64,000 bases of DNA from Acetivibrio saccincola (GCF_002844395.1 NZ_CP025197.1:248001-312000); one strand, 5' to 3'; shown: positions 1 to 9,885, counted from the first letter of the stretch. Notes: generated by a model not told the origin, from the letters alone. Translations and numbers: made by a program.

Positions 1-66
1 CTGGTACAAACGAAAAATAATGAGGAGTTTATTAGCAGCCTTAATTTAGCATTTCTAGATAAATAG
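1..66 (+). CDS. rho: Transcription termination factor Rho, C-terminal end (partial)
   Basis: Frame 1 is open from the first base of the window to a TAG at 64-66. It encodes 21 residues reading LVQTKNNEEFISSL and ending FLDK. The TKxNEEF stretch resembles the extreme C-terminus of Rho, the hexameric RNA helicase that ends transcription. In Bacillus and many clostridia rho lies directly upstream of rpmE, as here. The call rests on this short tail plus gene order; the rest of the gene is outside the window. Confidence 0.7.
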   Translation: MVQTKNNEEFISSLNLAFLDK

Positions 67-69
67 TTC

Positions 70-98
70 TTGCACATATCCTTGTTTTATGATAAAAT
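70..98 (+). promoter_or_regulatory. Predicted sigma-A promoter of rpmE
   Basis: TTGCAC at 70-75 and TAAAAT at 93-98 are separated by 17 bases, just after the upstream stop codon. This would give rpmE its own transcript with a leader of about 110 bases. Confidence 0.5.
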
Positions 99-217
99 AC
101 TTTTTGTGTTTTGTTATAGGCTACTGTATGTTGTGTTATTTTATCTGTTTTAAAATTAATACAAGTATTTTAGATTATATAATTAATTTCATAAAGTTTT
201 GAAAGTAGGTGAAGAAA

Positions 218-427
218 ATGAAAGCAGGTATACATCCAGAGTATTCAAAAACTACTATCAGATGTGCATGTGGTGCTACTTATGAAGCAGGTTCCACAAA
301 GAAAGATGTGAATGTAGAGATATGTTCCAGTTGTCATCCATTTTACACTGGTAAGCAAAAGCTGGTGGATACTGGAGGACGTGTTGAGAAATTTAATAAA
401 AGATATGGATTTAAAAACGAAGACTAA
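218..427 (+). CDS. rpmE: 50S ribosomal protein L31
   Basis: This 69-residue protein is a component of the large ribosomal subunit. It starts MKAGIHPEY, and its zinc-type cysteines (CAC near the start, then CSSC before HPFYTG) mark the C+ form of L31. The HPFYTGKQK and [11 protein letters not shown] blocks are typical of the family. A GTG at 209 is also in frame, but AGGTG at 206-210 sits 7 bases before the ATG at 218, and family members begin MKAGIHP, so 218 was chosen. A terminator follows at 458. Confidence 0.96.
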   Translation: MKAGIHPEYSKTTIRCACGATYEAGSTKKDVNVEICSSCHPFYTGKQKLVDTGGRVEKFNKRYGFKNED

Positions 428-457
428 AGATATCAACAAAACAAAAGTTAAAGAGCC

Positions 458-491
458 AAGACAAGAGGTATTCTCTTGTCTTAATTTTTTT
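458..491 (+). terminator. Rho-independent terminator of rpmE
   Basis: The stem AAGACAAGAG / CTCTTGTCTT is a perfect 10-bp pairing with a 5-base loop, followed by AATTTTTTT. Confidence 0.85.
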
Positions 492-632
492 GGCGGGAAA
501 ATGACAAATATTGCCCAAGTATTTCCCGGAGATATTATATTATGTCGCAGTAATTTATCACAACAATTGCAAAGTATTGTAAAGCATGATAAATAAAAAA
601 ATTAAAAAAGTAAAAAAATTTATAAAAACATC

Positions 633-733
633 TTGATTATTTAGTGATATATGTGGTATCATTACATAGAGTAACTTCTTTTTCTCAAAGTTACTCCCCT
701 TGTTCGAGAGCTTACCAGAGCTCTCATTTTTTT
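633..733 (+). ncRNA. Candidate small RNA with two hairpins
   Basis: The stretch between the rpmE terminator and the V-ATPase operon has no gene. It does hold TTGATT (633-638) and TATCAT (657-662), 18 bases apart. A start near 669 would give an RNA of about 65 nt. That RNA would consist of a 9-bp hairpin (GAGTAACTT 669-677 with AAGTTACTC 688-696) and a 7-bp hairpin (GAGAGCT 706-712 with AGCTCTC 719-725), followed by ATTTTTTTAT. This is the shape of a short sRNA with its own terminator. No known family was recognised, and it could simply be a terminator for read-through from upstream. Confidence 0.3.
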
Positions 734-762
734 ATCATTTTGCATACATAAAATGTAAATAA

Positions 763-800
763 AAAATAACTGCCTTCTCTATAATATTGGCAGTTATTTT
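763..800. terminator. Terminator of the V-ATPase operon, probably bidirectional
   Basis: AAAATAACTGCC (763-774) pairs perfectly over 12 bp with GGCAGTTATTTT (789-800). On the minus strand the stem runs into a U-rich stretch just after atpD; on the plus strand it is followed by TTAAT. It separates the convergent rpmE side from the ATPase operon. Confidence 0.75.
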
Positions 801-824
801 TTAATATGATATAACTTGTATTTT

Positions 825-1487
825 CTAACGGGAATGAGCTGACTTTCTTGCTTCTTCTATCATCATATCCTTAACTTTCATAAGCCTTACAAGATTACCT
901 CTTTCATTTTCTTCAAGTTTCATTGTAATATACTTGATTGTCTCGGTAAGTTGAGGTATTAATACATATTCCAGTGCATTAACCCTTCTTCTTGTCCTTT
1001 CAATTTCCTGGGCAAGAAGCTGGGAAGACTTCTCCATCTGTGCAAGCTCCAGCATAAAGGGGAGTGCTTCAGATAATGTGCCGATAGCAGCGTCTAGTTC
1101 CCCGGATGTGGATGCAAAACCATAAGGATATATATCGCTTTCATACGTGCTGGACAAATTGTAATTAAAAACAGGCACAGATACGCTCATTACATTTTGT
1201 GAAGACACATCTAAGGATATGCTCTGTTTTGGGAACATTAAAGCACCCTCAAGGGATTCGGAAGACATAACAGCCCTTGCTATAAGAAAGTTTTCATGGA
1301 CTTTCATAAGCATGCCTTCCACTTTTTCTCTCAGCTCTTTATTCCGTTTAACCAAGTCAAGAAACTTTTTCATCAATTCATCTTGTTTATCCTTTAAGAG
1401 CTTATGACCCCTTCTTGCAATTGCAAGCCTTTTTTTAAGCCGGGTCAGCTCCATTCTGGTGGGGTTTACCCGCAGCATTATAGCCAT
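825..1487 (-). CDS. atpD: V/A-type ATP synthase subunit D
   Basis: This 220-residue protein forms the central rotor shaft of the V/A-type ATPase. It sits inside the A3B3 head and couples ATP turnover to rotation of the membrane ring. The N-terminus ([35 protein letters not shown]) and the C-terminal helix with [16 protein letters not shown] are signature blocks of subunit D, and both ends are predicted to form the long coiled coil. GGAG lies 9 bases before the ATG. It is the last gene of the operon, 21 bases after atpB and followed by a strong terminator. Confidence 0.96.
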   Translation of the reverse strand: MAIMLRVNPTRMELTRLKKRLAIARRGHKLLKDKQDELMKKFLDLVKRNKELREKVEGMLMKVHENFLIARAVMSSESLEGALMFPKQSISLDVSSQNVMSVSVPVFNYNLSSTYESDIYPYGFASTSGELDAAIGTLSEALPFMLELAQMEKSSQLLAQEIERTRRRVNALEYVLIPQLTETIKYITMKLEENERGNLVRLMKVKDMMIEEARKSAHSR

Positions 1488-1508
1488 AATGATTAACTCC
1501 TTTTATAA

Positions 1509-2882
1509 TCATTTTTCAGGCAGATACTTATCAAGGTATTCGTCCCTGATACGTTTAAGCTCAGAGCGGGGTAGTATTGAAAGAAGGTTCCAGCCTATTT
1601 CCAGCGTCTTTTCAATAGATCTGTCTTCATCAAAGCCCTGGGATACATACTCCTTCTCAAAAGCATCTGCAAACTTAGCATACAGCTTATCTATATCCGA
1701 CAGGGCAGCCTCACCTAATATTACAGCCAGTTCCTTTGCCTCTTTACCCCTTGCGTATGCAGCAAACAGCTGGTTCATTGTATCTGCATGGTCCTCCCTT
1801 GTCTTACCCTCCCCTATACCTTTGTCCTTTAGACGGGACAGGGAAGGCAAAACATCTATAGGAGGCATTACACCACTTCTGTAAAGCTCCCTGCTTAATA
1901 TTATCTGACCCTCAGTTATATAACCTGTAAGGTCCGGGATAGGATGTGTTTTGTCATCTTCAGGCATAGTCAGTATTGGTATTAGAGTAATACTTCCTTC
2001 AGAGTCTCTTTTTCTTCCTGCCCTTTCGTATAAAGTAGCCAGGTCGGTGTACATATAACCTGGGTAACCTCTTCTTCCGGGTACCTCTTTTCTTGCAGCG
2101 GAAACTTCCCTTAAAGCCTCAGCATAGTTGGTTATGTCAGTTAAAATTACAAGTACATGCATGTCTTTTTCAAATGCAAGGTACTCGGCAGCGGTAAGTG
2201 CCATTCTTGGAGTAGATATACGCTCGATGGCAGGGTCGTTTGCTAAGTTTATAAATAAAACGGTACGGTCTATAGCACCTGTTCTCTTAAAGTCAGTGAT
2301 AAAATAGTCAGCTTCCTCGAAAGTTATACCAATTGCAGCAAAAACAACGGCAAACTTACTGTCGGTACCTAAAACCTTTGCCTGCCTTGCAATTTGTGCC
2401 GCCAGCTGTGCGTGAGGAAGTCCTGAACCTGAAAATATGGGAAGTTTTTGTCCCCTTACAAGGGTATTTAAACCATCTATAGCGGAAATACCTGTCTGAA
2501 TAAATTCTGACGGGTAATTTCTTGCAGCCGGGTTTATAGGAACACCGTTTATGTCGATGCGCATGTCAGGAATTATATTAGGTCCTCCGTCTACCGGCTC
2601 ACCAATTCCGCTAAAAACCCTTCCAAGCATGTCTATTGACACAGGAAGTTCTATACCTCTTCCTAAAAACCTCACTTTACTGTCTAATAAGTTTATACCG
2701 GCAGAACTTTCAAAAAGCTGTACCAATGCATTATCTCTATCTATTTCAAGAACCCTGCATCTTCTTATTTCACCATTTGAAAGCTCAATTTCTCCAAGTT
2801 CCCCGTATTTTACCCCTTCAACTTTTTTAACAAGCATCAGGGGACCTGCAACTTCTTCTATAGTTTTATACTCTTTAAGCAT
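1509..2882 (-). CDS. atpB: V/A-type ATP synthase subunit B (regulatory)
   Basis: This 457-residue protein is the non-catalytic nucleotide-binding-fold subunit that alternates with subunit A in the A3B3 head. Family blocks are clear: [26 protein letters not shown], then the [17 protein letters not shown] and [20 protein letters not shown] regions. The P-loop is replaced by GSGLPH, as expected for B. Its ATG overlaps the end of atpA by 8 bases, which suggests translational coupling and matched A:B output. Confidence 0.97.
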   Translation of the reverse strand: MLKEYKTIEEVAGPLMLVKKVEGVKYGELGEIELSNGEIRRCRVLEIDRDNALVQLFESSAGINLLDSKVRFLGRGIELPVSIDMLGRVFSGIGEPVDGGPNIIPDMRIDINGVPINPAARNYPSEFIQTGISAIDGLNTLVRGQKLPIFSGSGLPHAQLAAQIARQAKVLGTDSKFAVVFAAIGITFEEADYFITDFKRTGAIDRTVLFINLANDPAIERISTPRMALTAAEYLAFEKDMHVLVILTDITNYAEALREVSAARKEVPGRRGYPGYMYTDLATLYERAGRKRDSEGSITLIPILTMPEDDKTHPIPDLTGYITEGQIILSRELYRSGVMPPIDVLPSLSRLKDKGIGEGKTREDHADTMNQLFAAYARGKEAKELAVILGEAALSDIDKLYAKFADAFEKEYVSQGFDEDRSIEKTLEIGWNLLSILPRSELKRIRDEYLDKYLPEK

Positions 2883-4656
2883 TCTTATCCACCTCCTTGG
2901 ATATGAGGGCTTCTATTTGCTCTTTAAGCTCTGCTTCAATTTTAGGAAAAGCAGTATCCACCTGGTCTTCAGCTGTATATTTAGCTCTTCCGATTCTCTC
3001 CCTCACAGGTATTTCAAATAAATCTTTTATACTTACACCTGCTTCAATGGCGTTTTTGCCTAAGTAGTAAAAATTCATTATAAGATGCAGCATTTTAAAC
3101 TGCTTGTTGAGGGAGGTATAGGTATCCACATCGTGAAAAGCGTTTTGGTGAAGATAGTCTTCACGTATGGATTTTGCAGCCTCTAAAGTAAGTCTGTCAC
3201 CGGCGGAAAGAGCGTCCACACCAACAAGTCTTACAATTTCCTCCAGCTCCGCTTCTTCCTGCAAAAGCCTCATTGCATCTGCCCTGAGGGTTCCCCATTC
3301 TTTAGACACGTTTTCATTAGCCCACTTATCCAATCTGTCAAGATAGAGGGAATAACTTAAAAGCCAGTTTATTGCAGGGAAGTGGCGCCTGTATGCCAAA
3401 GAGGAATCAAGTCCCCAGAATACCTTCACTATTCTCAAAGTTGCCTGGGTAACAGGTTCGGAAAGGTCTCCTCCGGGTGGTGAAACTGCACCTATGGCTG
3501 TAAGAGCCCCTTCTCTTCCATCTGAGCCAAGATTTATAACCCTTCCGGCTCTCTCATAAAACTGTGCAAGTCTTGATGCCAGATATGCAGGGTAACCTTC
3601 TTCACCAGGCATTTCTTCAAGTCTTCCAGACATCTCCCTTAAAGCTTCCGCCCAGCGGGAAGTGGAGTCTGCCATCAGAGCTACACTATAGCCCATATCC
3701 CTGAAGTATTCTGCAATGGTAATTCCTGTATATATGGAGGCTTCCCTGGCAGCAACAGGCATATCCGATGTATTTGCAATTAAAACTGTCCTCTTCATCA
3801 GGGACTCTCCGGTTTTTGGGTCCTTTAGCTCCGGAAATTCCGTTAAAACGTCTGTCATTTCATTGCCACGCTCACCGCAGCCTATATATACAACTATCTC
3901 CGCATCAGCCCATTTTGCAAGCTGGTGCTGTACAACGGTTTTACCGCTGCCAAAAGGCCCGGGTACTGCTGCAACACCGCCTTTAGCAACTGGGAAAAAG
4001 GTATCTATTACCCTTTGACCTGTTATAAGTGGTGTGTCAGGGGGCAATTTTTCTTTATAGGGTCTGCCTACACGGACAGGCCACTTTTGCATCATCTGGA
4101 TATTTACATTTTCCCCATTATCCTTTTTTACTACAGCAACGGTGTCGGTAACGGTGAATTCCCCTTCTTTAATTTCTTCAATTGTTCCGCTGACACCGTG
4201 GGGTACCATTATCCTATGTTCTACAACAACTGTTTCCTGAACGGTGCCTATAATATCGCCGCCGAAGACTTTTTGTCCCTTTTTAGCTGTGGGTACAAAT
4301 TTCCACTTCTTATCCCTGTCTAAAGCAGTAACATCTATACCCCTTGTTATGTTGCTTCCGGCTATTTCACGCATTTTTTCAAGAGGTCTTTGAATCCCGT
4401 CAAACATATTTTCAATAAGCCCGGGTCCTAACTCAACGCTGAGGGGAACTCCCGTTGAAACAACAGGCTCCCCGGGTCCTAATCCCGCAGTTTCTTCATA
4501 AACCTGGATGGAAGCTTTGTCCCCGTGCATTTCTATTATTTCGCCTATTAGTTTGTGTTCACTTATGCGGACAACGTCAAACATATTTGCGTCGCGCATA
4601 CCTTCAGCAATTACCAAAGGGCCAGAGACTTTAACTATTGTTCCTTTGCTGCTCAA
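2875..4656 (-). CDS. atpA: V/A-type ATP synthase subunit A (catalytic)
   Basis: This 593-residue protein is the catalytic subunit of the V1/A1 head. It carries the Walker A motif GPFGSGKT at residues 233-240, preceded by the bulge domain typical of V/A-type rather than F-type catalytic subunits (about residues 110-190). Further signatures are [48 protein letters not shown] and YERAGR. Full length for the family. It lies 38 bases after atpF and overlaps atpB by 8 bases. Confidence 0.98.
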   Translation of the reverse strand: MSSKGTIVKVSGPLVIAEGMRDANMFDVVRISEHKLIGEIIEMHGDKASIQVYEETAGLGPGEPVVSTGVPLSVELGPGLIENMFDGIQRPLEKMREIAGSNITRGIDVTALDRDKKWKFVPTAKKGQKVFGGDIIGTVQETVVVEHRIMVPHGVSGTIEEIKEGEFTVTDTVAVVKKDNGENVNIQMMQKWPVRVGRPYKEKLPPDTPLITGQRVIDTFFPVAKGGVAAVPGPFGSGKTVVQHQLAKWADAEIVVYIGCGERGNEMTDVLTEFPELKDPKTGESLMKRTVLIANTSDMPVAAREASIYTGITIAEYFRDMGYSVALMADSTSRWAEALREMSGRLEEMPGEEGYPAYLASRLAQFYERAGRVINLGSDGREGALTAIGAVSPPGGDLSEPVTQATLRIVKVFWGLDSSLAYRRHFPAINWLLSYSLYLDRLDKWANENVSKEWGTLRADAMRLLQEEAELEEIVRLVGVDALSAGDRLTLEAAKSIREDYLHQNAFHDVDTYTSLNKQFKMLHLIMNFYYLGKNAIEAGVSIKDLFEIPVRERIGRAKYTAEDQVDTAFPKIEAELKEQIEALISKEVDKNA

Positions 4657-4694
4657 TCCTCATCCCTTCTTTCATCAATATTTTATCCGTCAAT

Positions 4695-5015
4695 TTATTC
4701 GTCTTTAAATAATATATCTGCACCAACTGCACGTTCCACGCTTTTTTTAATTCCCTGCAAACCAATTCCCAAAGAACCCGCGTTGCTTGGTATGGGGATT
4801 ATTGCAGGAAATCTTCTTTCGCTGTATTCATCAATGGTAGAGACAATTTTTTCAGCCAATTGTTCGGTAATGTATACAATGGCATATTGGTCATCTGCTA
4901 TTTTTTCCAACACCTCCTGGGCTTTTTCAGGTGTTGACACAGGAAAAACAGAGATTCCCACAGCTTTAAAGCCCAAAATGCTATCTTTATCACCTATAAC
5001 ACCTATTTTATACAT
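4695..5015 (-). CDS. atpF: V/A-type ATP synthase subunit F
   Basis: This 106-residue subunit sits with D on the central stalk. The sequence begins MYKIGVIGDKDSILGFKAVGI, and YAIVYITEQLAEKI and IPAxxxIPSNAGSLG-like blocks follow, as in NtpG/AtpF. Its start overlaps the end of atpC by 8 bases. The family is short and variable, but operon position and the N-terminal GDKDSxLGF block make the call firm. Confidence 0.92.
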   Translation of the reverse strand: MYKIGVIGDKDSILGFKAVGISVFPVSTPEKAQEVLEKIADDQYAIVYITEQLAEKIVSTIDEYSERRFPAIIPIPSNAGSLGIGLQGIKKSVERAVGADILFKDE

Positions 5016-6021
5016 AAGCTTCTCTCAGCCTTTCTCTGATTTTTTCACTTGGAATGTTATTGATTTTACCTACCATAATAATCCTTGCATTTCTAATCTC
5101 TGTTTCCTTAGCAATTAAATAACCAATCAGAGGCTCTATACCATAAATTATAAACTTAGTTTTTCTTACATAAGAAAGTATAAAATCATCACAGAGTTTT
5201 TCAAATTTTGTAAGACTTTTTGTGGACTCAATATTTTCAAAACTCTTTTCTAATAACTCACCGTATCTAGTGTATTTTAGAGCTTCTAAAAGGTTATCTA
5301 ATGGTTTGTCTAGATTTTCTACAAATATTTTGCTGTCAATTTCCCCTCCGGGGATTAAAACCTTCTGAAGAAAATCCCATGTTTTTTTAAGATTCTTTAT
5401 CCTCAGGAAAATTTTTAAATTACAAATGTCAATCATCATTACAGCCAGTTCATTTAAAAAACTGCTTCCCGAAGCCCCGGCTATTTCCCTCATATGGGTA
5501 AAATGCGCCCTGTCCATTATTAAATCAATGATTTGAGGATTTTTGGTAGAACCAAAAGTTTCTATACATTCTTCTATTGCATTTCCCATAATTTCAGGCA
5601 TATCTTTAAAATTCCTGTCCTGAATCATTACTTTAAGTGAATTTGCCGGAATAGAACCAGGTTCTGTTATAATGTCCGTTGCTTCCTGACCTGAAAACTC
5701 TGATTTTAAAAACACTTTAATGTTGTGATAGTCATTGGAAATTAAAAACATATTTATTATTTCAGGTTCCGGAGCAAGTTCTTTTAAAAGTTCATAAACT
5801 TTATTGTATTCTTCTTTTAACAGCACTTCATACTGAAAAGCTTTTACATCGGTTCCATAGCCGTAATCTGCTTCTATTAGTATTTTCAGGGCTTCATCAG
5901 GAGTTTTTGATTCAATCATTCTTTCAAAGCTGGAATTAGTTAAAAGCTTTTTTTCTATAGCCCTGATTCTAGAAACGGCATATATATACTTTGAATTATC
6001 TATTTTTTTAGCAAATGCCAA
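5008..6021 (-). CDS. atpC: V/A-type ATP synthase subunit C
   Basis: This 337-residue subunit (vacuolar subunit d type) forms the funnel linking the central stalk to the membrane proteolipid ring. It is mostly helical, with the family start YIYAVSRIRAIEKKLL and the region EPEIINMFLISNDYHNIKVFLKSEF. A spacing of 62 bases separates it from the upstream atpE, and it overlaps atpF by 8 bases. Confidence 0.92.
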   Translation of the reverse strand: MAFAKKIDNSKYIYAVSRIRAIEKKLLTNSSFERMIESKTPDEALKILIEADYGYGTDVKAFQYEVLLKEEYNKVYELLKELAPEPEIINMFLISNDYHNIKVFLKSEFSGQEATDIITEPGSIPANSLKVMIQDRNFKDMPEIMGNAIEECIETFGSTKNPQIIDLIMDRAHFTHMREIAGASGSSFLNELAVMMIDICNLKIFLRIKNLKKTWDFLQKVLIPGGEIDSKIFVENLDKPLDNLLEALKYTRYGELLEKSFENIESTKSLTKFEKLCDDFILSYVRKTKFIIYGIEPLIGYLIAKETEIRNARIIMVGKINNIPSEKIRERLREAYV

Positions 6022-6083
6022 GTCACACTCCTCCTTTCCGCAATAATAAGTTTAAGTAGCAAAGCTTAGAATACTTTTCGAAA

Positions 6084-6680
6084 TTAAAACAGGGAGGCAA
6101 TGACATCTGCCTCAATTTCATTGCGCTTCATTCTTATTATTGCATCAAAGGAGTTATTAATTTCTACATTGCCCATTTTTAAAATAAATCCGCCGTTAAT
6201 GTCCCTGGTTTCATCTGAAAGGGTGAAATTTCCACTGCTTCTTTTTGAGGAAAGGTTTTTATTAACCTTTTCCTCAAAGTCAGAGGGCAGTCTCTCTTTA
6301 TCCCTTCCGGACAGTATAATTTCTCCTGAGTCATTTGAGGCTGAATTTACAATTAAATCAACAATAATAGAGAAATATTGGTCATCCGGCAAACTGTTCA
6401 GCTTTTTAATTGCTTGACTGAATGCTTCCTCAACAACTTCCTGCTTGGCTTGAAGCCTTTGTTTTCTGGCTTCAAGCTCAGCCCCTGCTTTTAGTCTCTT
6501 TTTCACTTCCAAGGCTTCTGAATTTGCTTTATCTATAATTTGTTTTTTCAATTCTTCAGCTTCTTTTTTAGCACTATTTATTATTTCGGATGCTTCCTCT
6601 TCTGCCCTTTTAACAGTTTCTTCTGCCTGCAGGCGGGCTTCTTCAAGTATCCTTTCTTTAATTTTGTTTATTCCCGACAT
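6084..6680 (-). CDS. atpE: V/A-type ATP synthase subunit E
   Basis: This 198-residue peripheral-stalk subunit has a long charged N-terminal coiled coil (about residues 1-95, rich in E, A and K) and a globular C-terminal half with the NGGFILKMGNVEINNSFDAIIRMKR block found in NtpE/AtpE. It pairs with subunit H as stator. AGGAG lies upstream of the ATG. It is 31 bases after atpK. Confidence 0.93.
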   Translation of the reverse strand: MSGINKIKERILEEARLQAEETVKRAEEEASEIINSAKKEAEELKKQIIDKANSEALEVKKRLKAGAELEARKQRLQAKQEVVEEAFSQAIKKLNSLPDDQYFSIIVDLIVNSASNDSGEIILSGRDKERLPSDFEEKVNKNLSSKRSSGNFTLSDETRDINGGFILKMGNVEINNSFDAIIRMKRNEIEADVIASLF

Positions 6681-6711
6681 ATAGGAGACACTCCTTTATT
6701 AGTATTAACCA

Positions 6712-7182
6712 TTAACCAACTTCACCTAACATTAAGAATGAAATTATGAAAGCTAAAATAGCAAACATCTCAACCATTAGTGCAAGAGTAATAGCCCTAC
6801 CTAAACCTTCTGGTCTTTTAGCTATCATGTGTATTCCTGCAGCGGCAACTTTTCCCTGAATAATACCTGATACCAAACCTACAATTCCAACAGGGATTCC
6901 TGCAAAGAACAGTACAAATCCGTCTTTTAAAGCCATAGCTGTAGATATATCAATTTTACCAATGGTTAAAAAGGCAATAACGAAGCCGTAAATCGCCTGG
7001 GTACTGGCAAGAGCTTCCAGAATCATAACAGGAACGAATTTCCCAGGGTCTTCAGTTAAAACACCGGCACCAGCCTGTCCGGCTATTCCAACACCCTTGG
7101 ATGAACCTATAGCTGCCAAAAAAAATGCTATTGTAGCTCCTAATATTGCCCAAAAATTACCATCTGTTAAAAATTCCTTCAT
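6712..7182 (-). CDS. atpK: V/A-type ATP synthase subunit K (proteolipid ring)
   Basis: This 156-residue membrane protein is a fused double hairpin with four transmembrane helices. It forms the rotating ion-binding ring. Residues matching the Na+ ligands of Enterococcus hirae NtpK are present: LxxTQ at 58-62, Gln109 in SGIIQG, and the essential Glu138 in LMVEMF. The first hairpin lacks the carboxylate, as expected of V-type K. This points to Na+ rather than H+ as the coupling ion, which is an inference from ligand conservation. Confidence 0.95.
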   Translation of the reverse strand: MKEFLTDGNFWAILGATIAFFLAAIGSSKGVGIAGQAGAGVLTEDPGKFVPVMILEALASTQAIYGFVIAFLTIGKIDISTAMALKDGFVLFFAGIPVGIVGLVSGIIQGKVAAAGIHMIAKRPEGLGRAITLALMVEMFAILAFIISFLMLGEVG

Positions 7183-7195
7183 AATTTTCTACCTC

Positions 7196-9160
7196 CTAGT
7201 ATTTTAGATTGATGTATTTTGTATTTACTTTTAAGGGTTCAAAGGCTGTGCCCCCACCCTCATAAAACTTCCCAAAAAACTCAATATACTGGAGCCTGCT
7301 TGAATGCACATATGCCCCAAGGGCGTTTATTGCAAAGTTAAACAGGTGTCCAAAAATTAAAACTGCTACAACAAATACCACTTTCAAAATATTACCAAAT
7401 CCCATCATTAAAGCTAATTGGTTGACAATTGCTGCTATAACTGAACTTGCAAGGCCTAGGGCTAAAAGTCTTGAATAGGATAGAAGGTCACTTAAAAATC
7501 CTATTAAATCATAAAGGCTTGAAACACCGCCTATAATTTTTCCTATTATGTTTTTGTTATGGCGACCTTGAGTTAGAATAAGGAGTACAGCTCCAATTAC
7601 AAGAAGATATTTACCCAGTCTAACCAGTCCTGTGACAGCTTCTTTATCCACTATAGGGATATATGGAAGCAGGAAGAGTGCAAAACCTGTAAACATTACA
7701 TACCAGAAAAACACGTCAAATATAATGTCTAAGTATTTTTTTTGCCTGTAAAGGTTATAGGCTTTTACACCAAGTCCCGCATAGATGTGGATGACACCAA
7801 AAAGAAGGGAGAAGCTAAGCATTTTTTGAGGTTCGTCTGTAAGGTTAAACCATAGGGCAGTTTTCCCTAAAGCTTCAATTCCAAACCAACCTCCCAAAAG
7901 TGCCCCCCATAGCATTGTGGCAAAACCACAATACATCATGAGCTTCATAAACTTTTTGGTATCTTCCTCCAATTTGAACTTTAATAACACAAATATTGAA
8001 ACAGCTGCCATTATAAGACCATAGCCGCCGTCTCCTAACATCAGCCCAAAAAACAGCACAAAAAACGGGGCGGTTATGGCATTTGGATCCACTTCATTCC
8101 TGTTTGGAAGACTGTACATCTCTGTTATAGACTCTACAGAACTTGCAAAGTCCTTATTAACAAGAAGGATAGGAAAATCCTCATCTTCGCCAGCTTCGGT
8201 AATTTCTAAAAAGCAGTCAAATTTTTTTTCAATAACTTCTTTTACCTGGTTTGCCGAAGTTTCCGGCACCCATCCTTGAAGAAAGAAAGAGTCATTAGTA
8301 TTAAGTGTAATACCTGCTGCTTTTTTTCTGTCCCTTTCAACAAGTATATAGTCGTGCAGAATTTCAAGATCCCCTTGATAATCTGCAAAAGAAGATATTT
8401 TTTCTTCTATGGAAGAAATCTCATTCTCAAGGTCCTTGATACTTTTTGAAAGACTTTTTATATTTTCGTTGGAAGTTCCAGAAAACTTTTCTAAAGAAGA
8501 TTTACTAAAGCCGTACTGCTTAAGTACTCTCATAACATCCTCAGCTTTTGAGTTTAAGTAAATAACAAGAAGATAACTTTGTTCTCTGTCTTTGCTTACA
8601 ACTTCAAAATAGCTTTCCGGGACTTCATTAGAAAGCTCCTCACCTAATCTGTCTGTATTAACGATTTCAGGAACCACACCGGTAAGGACGGTGGTTTCTT
8701 TAGTACCTGCCATATCAAGAAGAATATCTAGTTTTTCCCAAGGTTTTAAATTTAAAATAAGATTTGTATTTTTATTTATTTCAGATTTTAAGTTTGAGAG
8801 TTTTTTATCATATTCAGAAATATCGTCAATAACTTTCCAAAGTTTATCCTGATTTTTAACTACAGTGTTATAGTCATCAATACTTACCTTTCTTTTTGAA
8901 GAGAAAAGTCCCTTTTTTCTTTTATCAAACTTTGACAGGTATTCGATTGAGGCTGATATTTTATCAAGTTTAGAATTTAACTCAGATATTTCCCTAGCAT
9001 TATCTTCATTTGAAACCAGTTTACCCCATTCTTCTGAGGACATTTCTTCCTTAAGGTCTGTAACTTCCACCACGCCCATCTTCATAAAGGTCTCAAGAAT
9101 TTTTTCCTTATCTGATTTAAGGCCTATTAGTGACAATTTATTCATATTAACTATTGCCAT
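7196..9160 (-). CDS. atpI: V/A-type ATP synthase subunit I (a-type)
   Basis: This 654-residue stator subunit forms the ion half-channels. The N-terminal half (about 1-340) is cytoplasmic with long coiled coils. The C-terminal half has about seven to eight transmembrane segments, beginning near PFFVLFFGLMLGDGGYGL and including the LLSYSRLLALGLASSVIA helix, which carries the conserved arginine that faces the ring. It ends with LQYIEFFGKFYEGGGTAFEPL, a typical terminus. It overlaps the upstream atpH by 14 bases. Confidence 0.96.
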   Translation of the reverse strand: MAIVNMNKLSLIGLKSDKEKILETFMKMGVVEVTDLKEEMSSEEWGKLVSNEDNAREISELNSKLDKISASIEYLSKFDKRKKGLFSSKRKVSIDDYNTVVKNQDKLWKVIDDISEYDKKLSNLKSEINKNTNLILNLKPWEKLDILLDMAGTKETTVLTGVVPEIVNTDRLGEELSNEVPESYFEVVSKDREQSYLLVIYLNSKAEDVMRVLKQYGFSKSSLEKFSGTSNENIKSLSKSIKDLENEISSIEEKISSFADYQGDLEILHDYILVERDRKKAAGITLNTNDSFFLQGWVPETSANQVKEVIEKKFDCFLEITEAGEDEDFPILLVNKDFASSVESITEMYSLPNRNEVDPNAITAPFFVLFFGLMLGDGGYGLIMAAVSIFVLLKFKLEEDTKKFMKLMMYCGFATMLWGALLGGWFGIEALGKTALWFNLTDEPQKMLSFSLLFGVIHIYAGLGVKAYNLYRQKKYLDIIFDVFFWYVMFTGFALFLLPYIPIVDKEAVTGLVRLGKYLLVIGAVLLILTQGRHNKNIIGKIIGGVSSLYDLIGFLSDLLSYSRLLALGLASSVIAAIVNQLALMMGFGNILKVVFVVAVLIFGHLFNFAINALGAYVHSSRLQYIEFFGKFYEGGGTAFEPLKVNTKYINLKY

Positions 9161-9473
9161 CAGGCTTCACAATCCTTCCTATTATTATCTCTACTGCTTT
9201 GTCTAAATTTTTTCTGGAACTGTTTTTAATGGTGTCGCATTCTTTTGAAACTTCTTCCTTGAGCTTTTCAATTTCCTTATTTGCAGAAATTTTTGCCTTT
9301 TCAATAATCTCCTTAGCCTCTTTTTCGGCACTTTCCTCTGCTTCTTCAATAATTTTTTTTGCTTTTTCCCTTGCATCGGAAATAATCTGTCTTGAGTCTT
9401 CTAAGGATTTTTTCTTGATTTCTTCTGCCTTATCTTCTGCTTCTTTGATGGATTTAATTAAATCAATTGACAC
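9147..9473 (-). CDS. atpH: V/A-type ATP synthase subunit H/G (peripheral stalk coiled coil)
   Basis: This 108-residue protein is almost entirely a charged coiled coil with repeated EEAEESAEKEAKEII-type heptads, as in the small stator subunit (NtpF, AhaH) that pairs with subunit E. The start is a GTG at 9473, with AGGTGG 7 bases upstream. As the first gene of the operon it overlaps atpI by 14 bases. Low-complexity coiled coils make sequence identity weak; position carries the call. Confidence 0.85.
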   Translation of the reverse strand: MSIDLIKSIKEAEDKAEEIKKKSLEDSRQIISDAREKAKKIIEEAEESAEKEAKEIIEKAKISANKEIEKLKEEVSKECDTIKNSSRKNLDKAVEIIIGRIVKPDGNS

Positions 9474-9885
9474 AAAATCACCACCTATCGCCTGTTATTT
9501 ATTAGAAATGAGTAATTTTTCTCAATAAATTATATCGACCATTACATATTATACATTATCAAAAAATATATATTATTAAAAAAATTTTTAAAATTCTAAA
9601 CTTCAAAAGGACAGGAAAACATTCTCAAATATTAATTACTTATTCTATAATATATCACCATAATCAATTTATATCAAGGCATTAAAACAAATATACAAAA
9701 ACATTTTTCTTTAAAAAATCCTTGCACAGCACTTAATTTTTTTGATATTATAAACATAATTTTACCCGTAAGACTGTTGGAAAAGTGAAAAAATAATGTT
9801 ATTATAAAATCTATAGAAATCTATAGATTAGAAAATAAATTATACAAAATTATAAAAAAATAAAGCAATATTTTAAGGAGACATT
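9474..9885. promoter_or_regulatory. Divergent promoter region between the V-ATPase operon and pheA
   Basis: About 410 very AT-rich bases without a gene. On the minus strand TATAAT-like boxes lie about 50-90 bases before atpH (within 9530-9565), but no well-spaced -35 was found. On the plus strand TTGCAC (9722-9727) followed 18 bases later by TATTAT, and the better TTGGAA-17-TATTAT at 9777-9805, are candidate pheA promoters. Confidence 0.4.
9777..9829 (+). promoter_or_regulatory. pheA promoter with adjacent inverted repeat
   Basis: TTGGAA (9777-9782) and TATTAT (9800-9805) have ideal 17-base spacing. Immediately after the -10, AATCTATAG (9808-9816) and CTATAGATT (9821-9829) form a perfect 9-bp inverted repeat around AAAT, covering the expected start site. 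This is the layout of a repressor operator, but no repressor is identified. Confidence 0.45.

Noticed and set aside
669-725. Manganese (yybP-ykoY) type riboswitch on the minus strand, suggested by GGGGAGTAAC
   Set aside because: The rest of the conserved core is missing and no gene follows on that strand in a suitable position.
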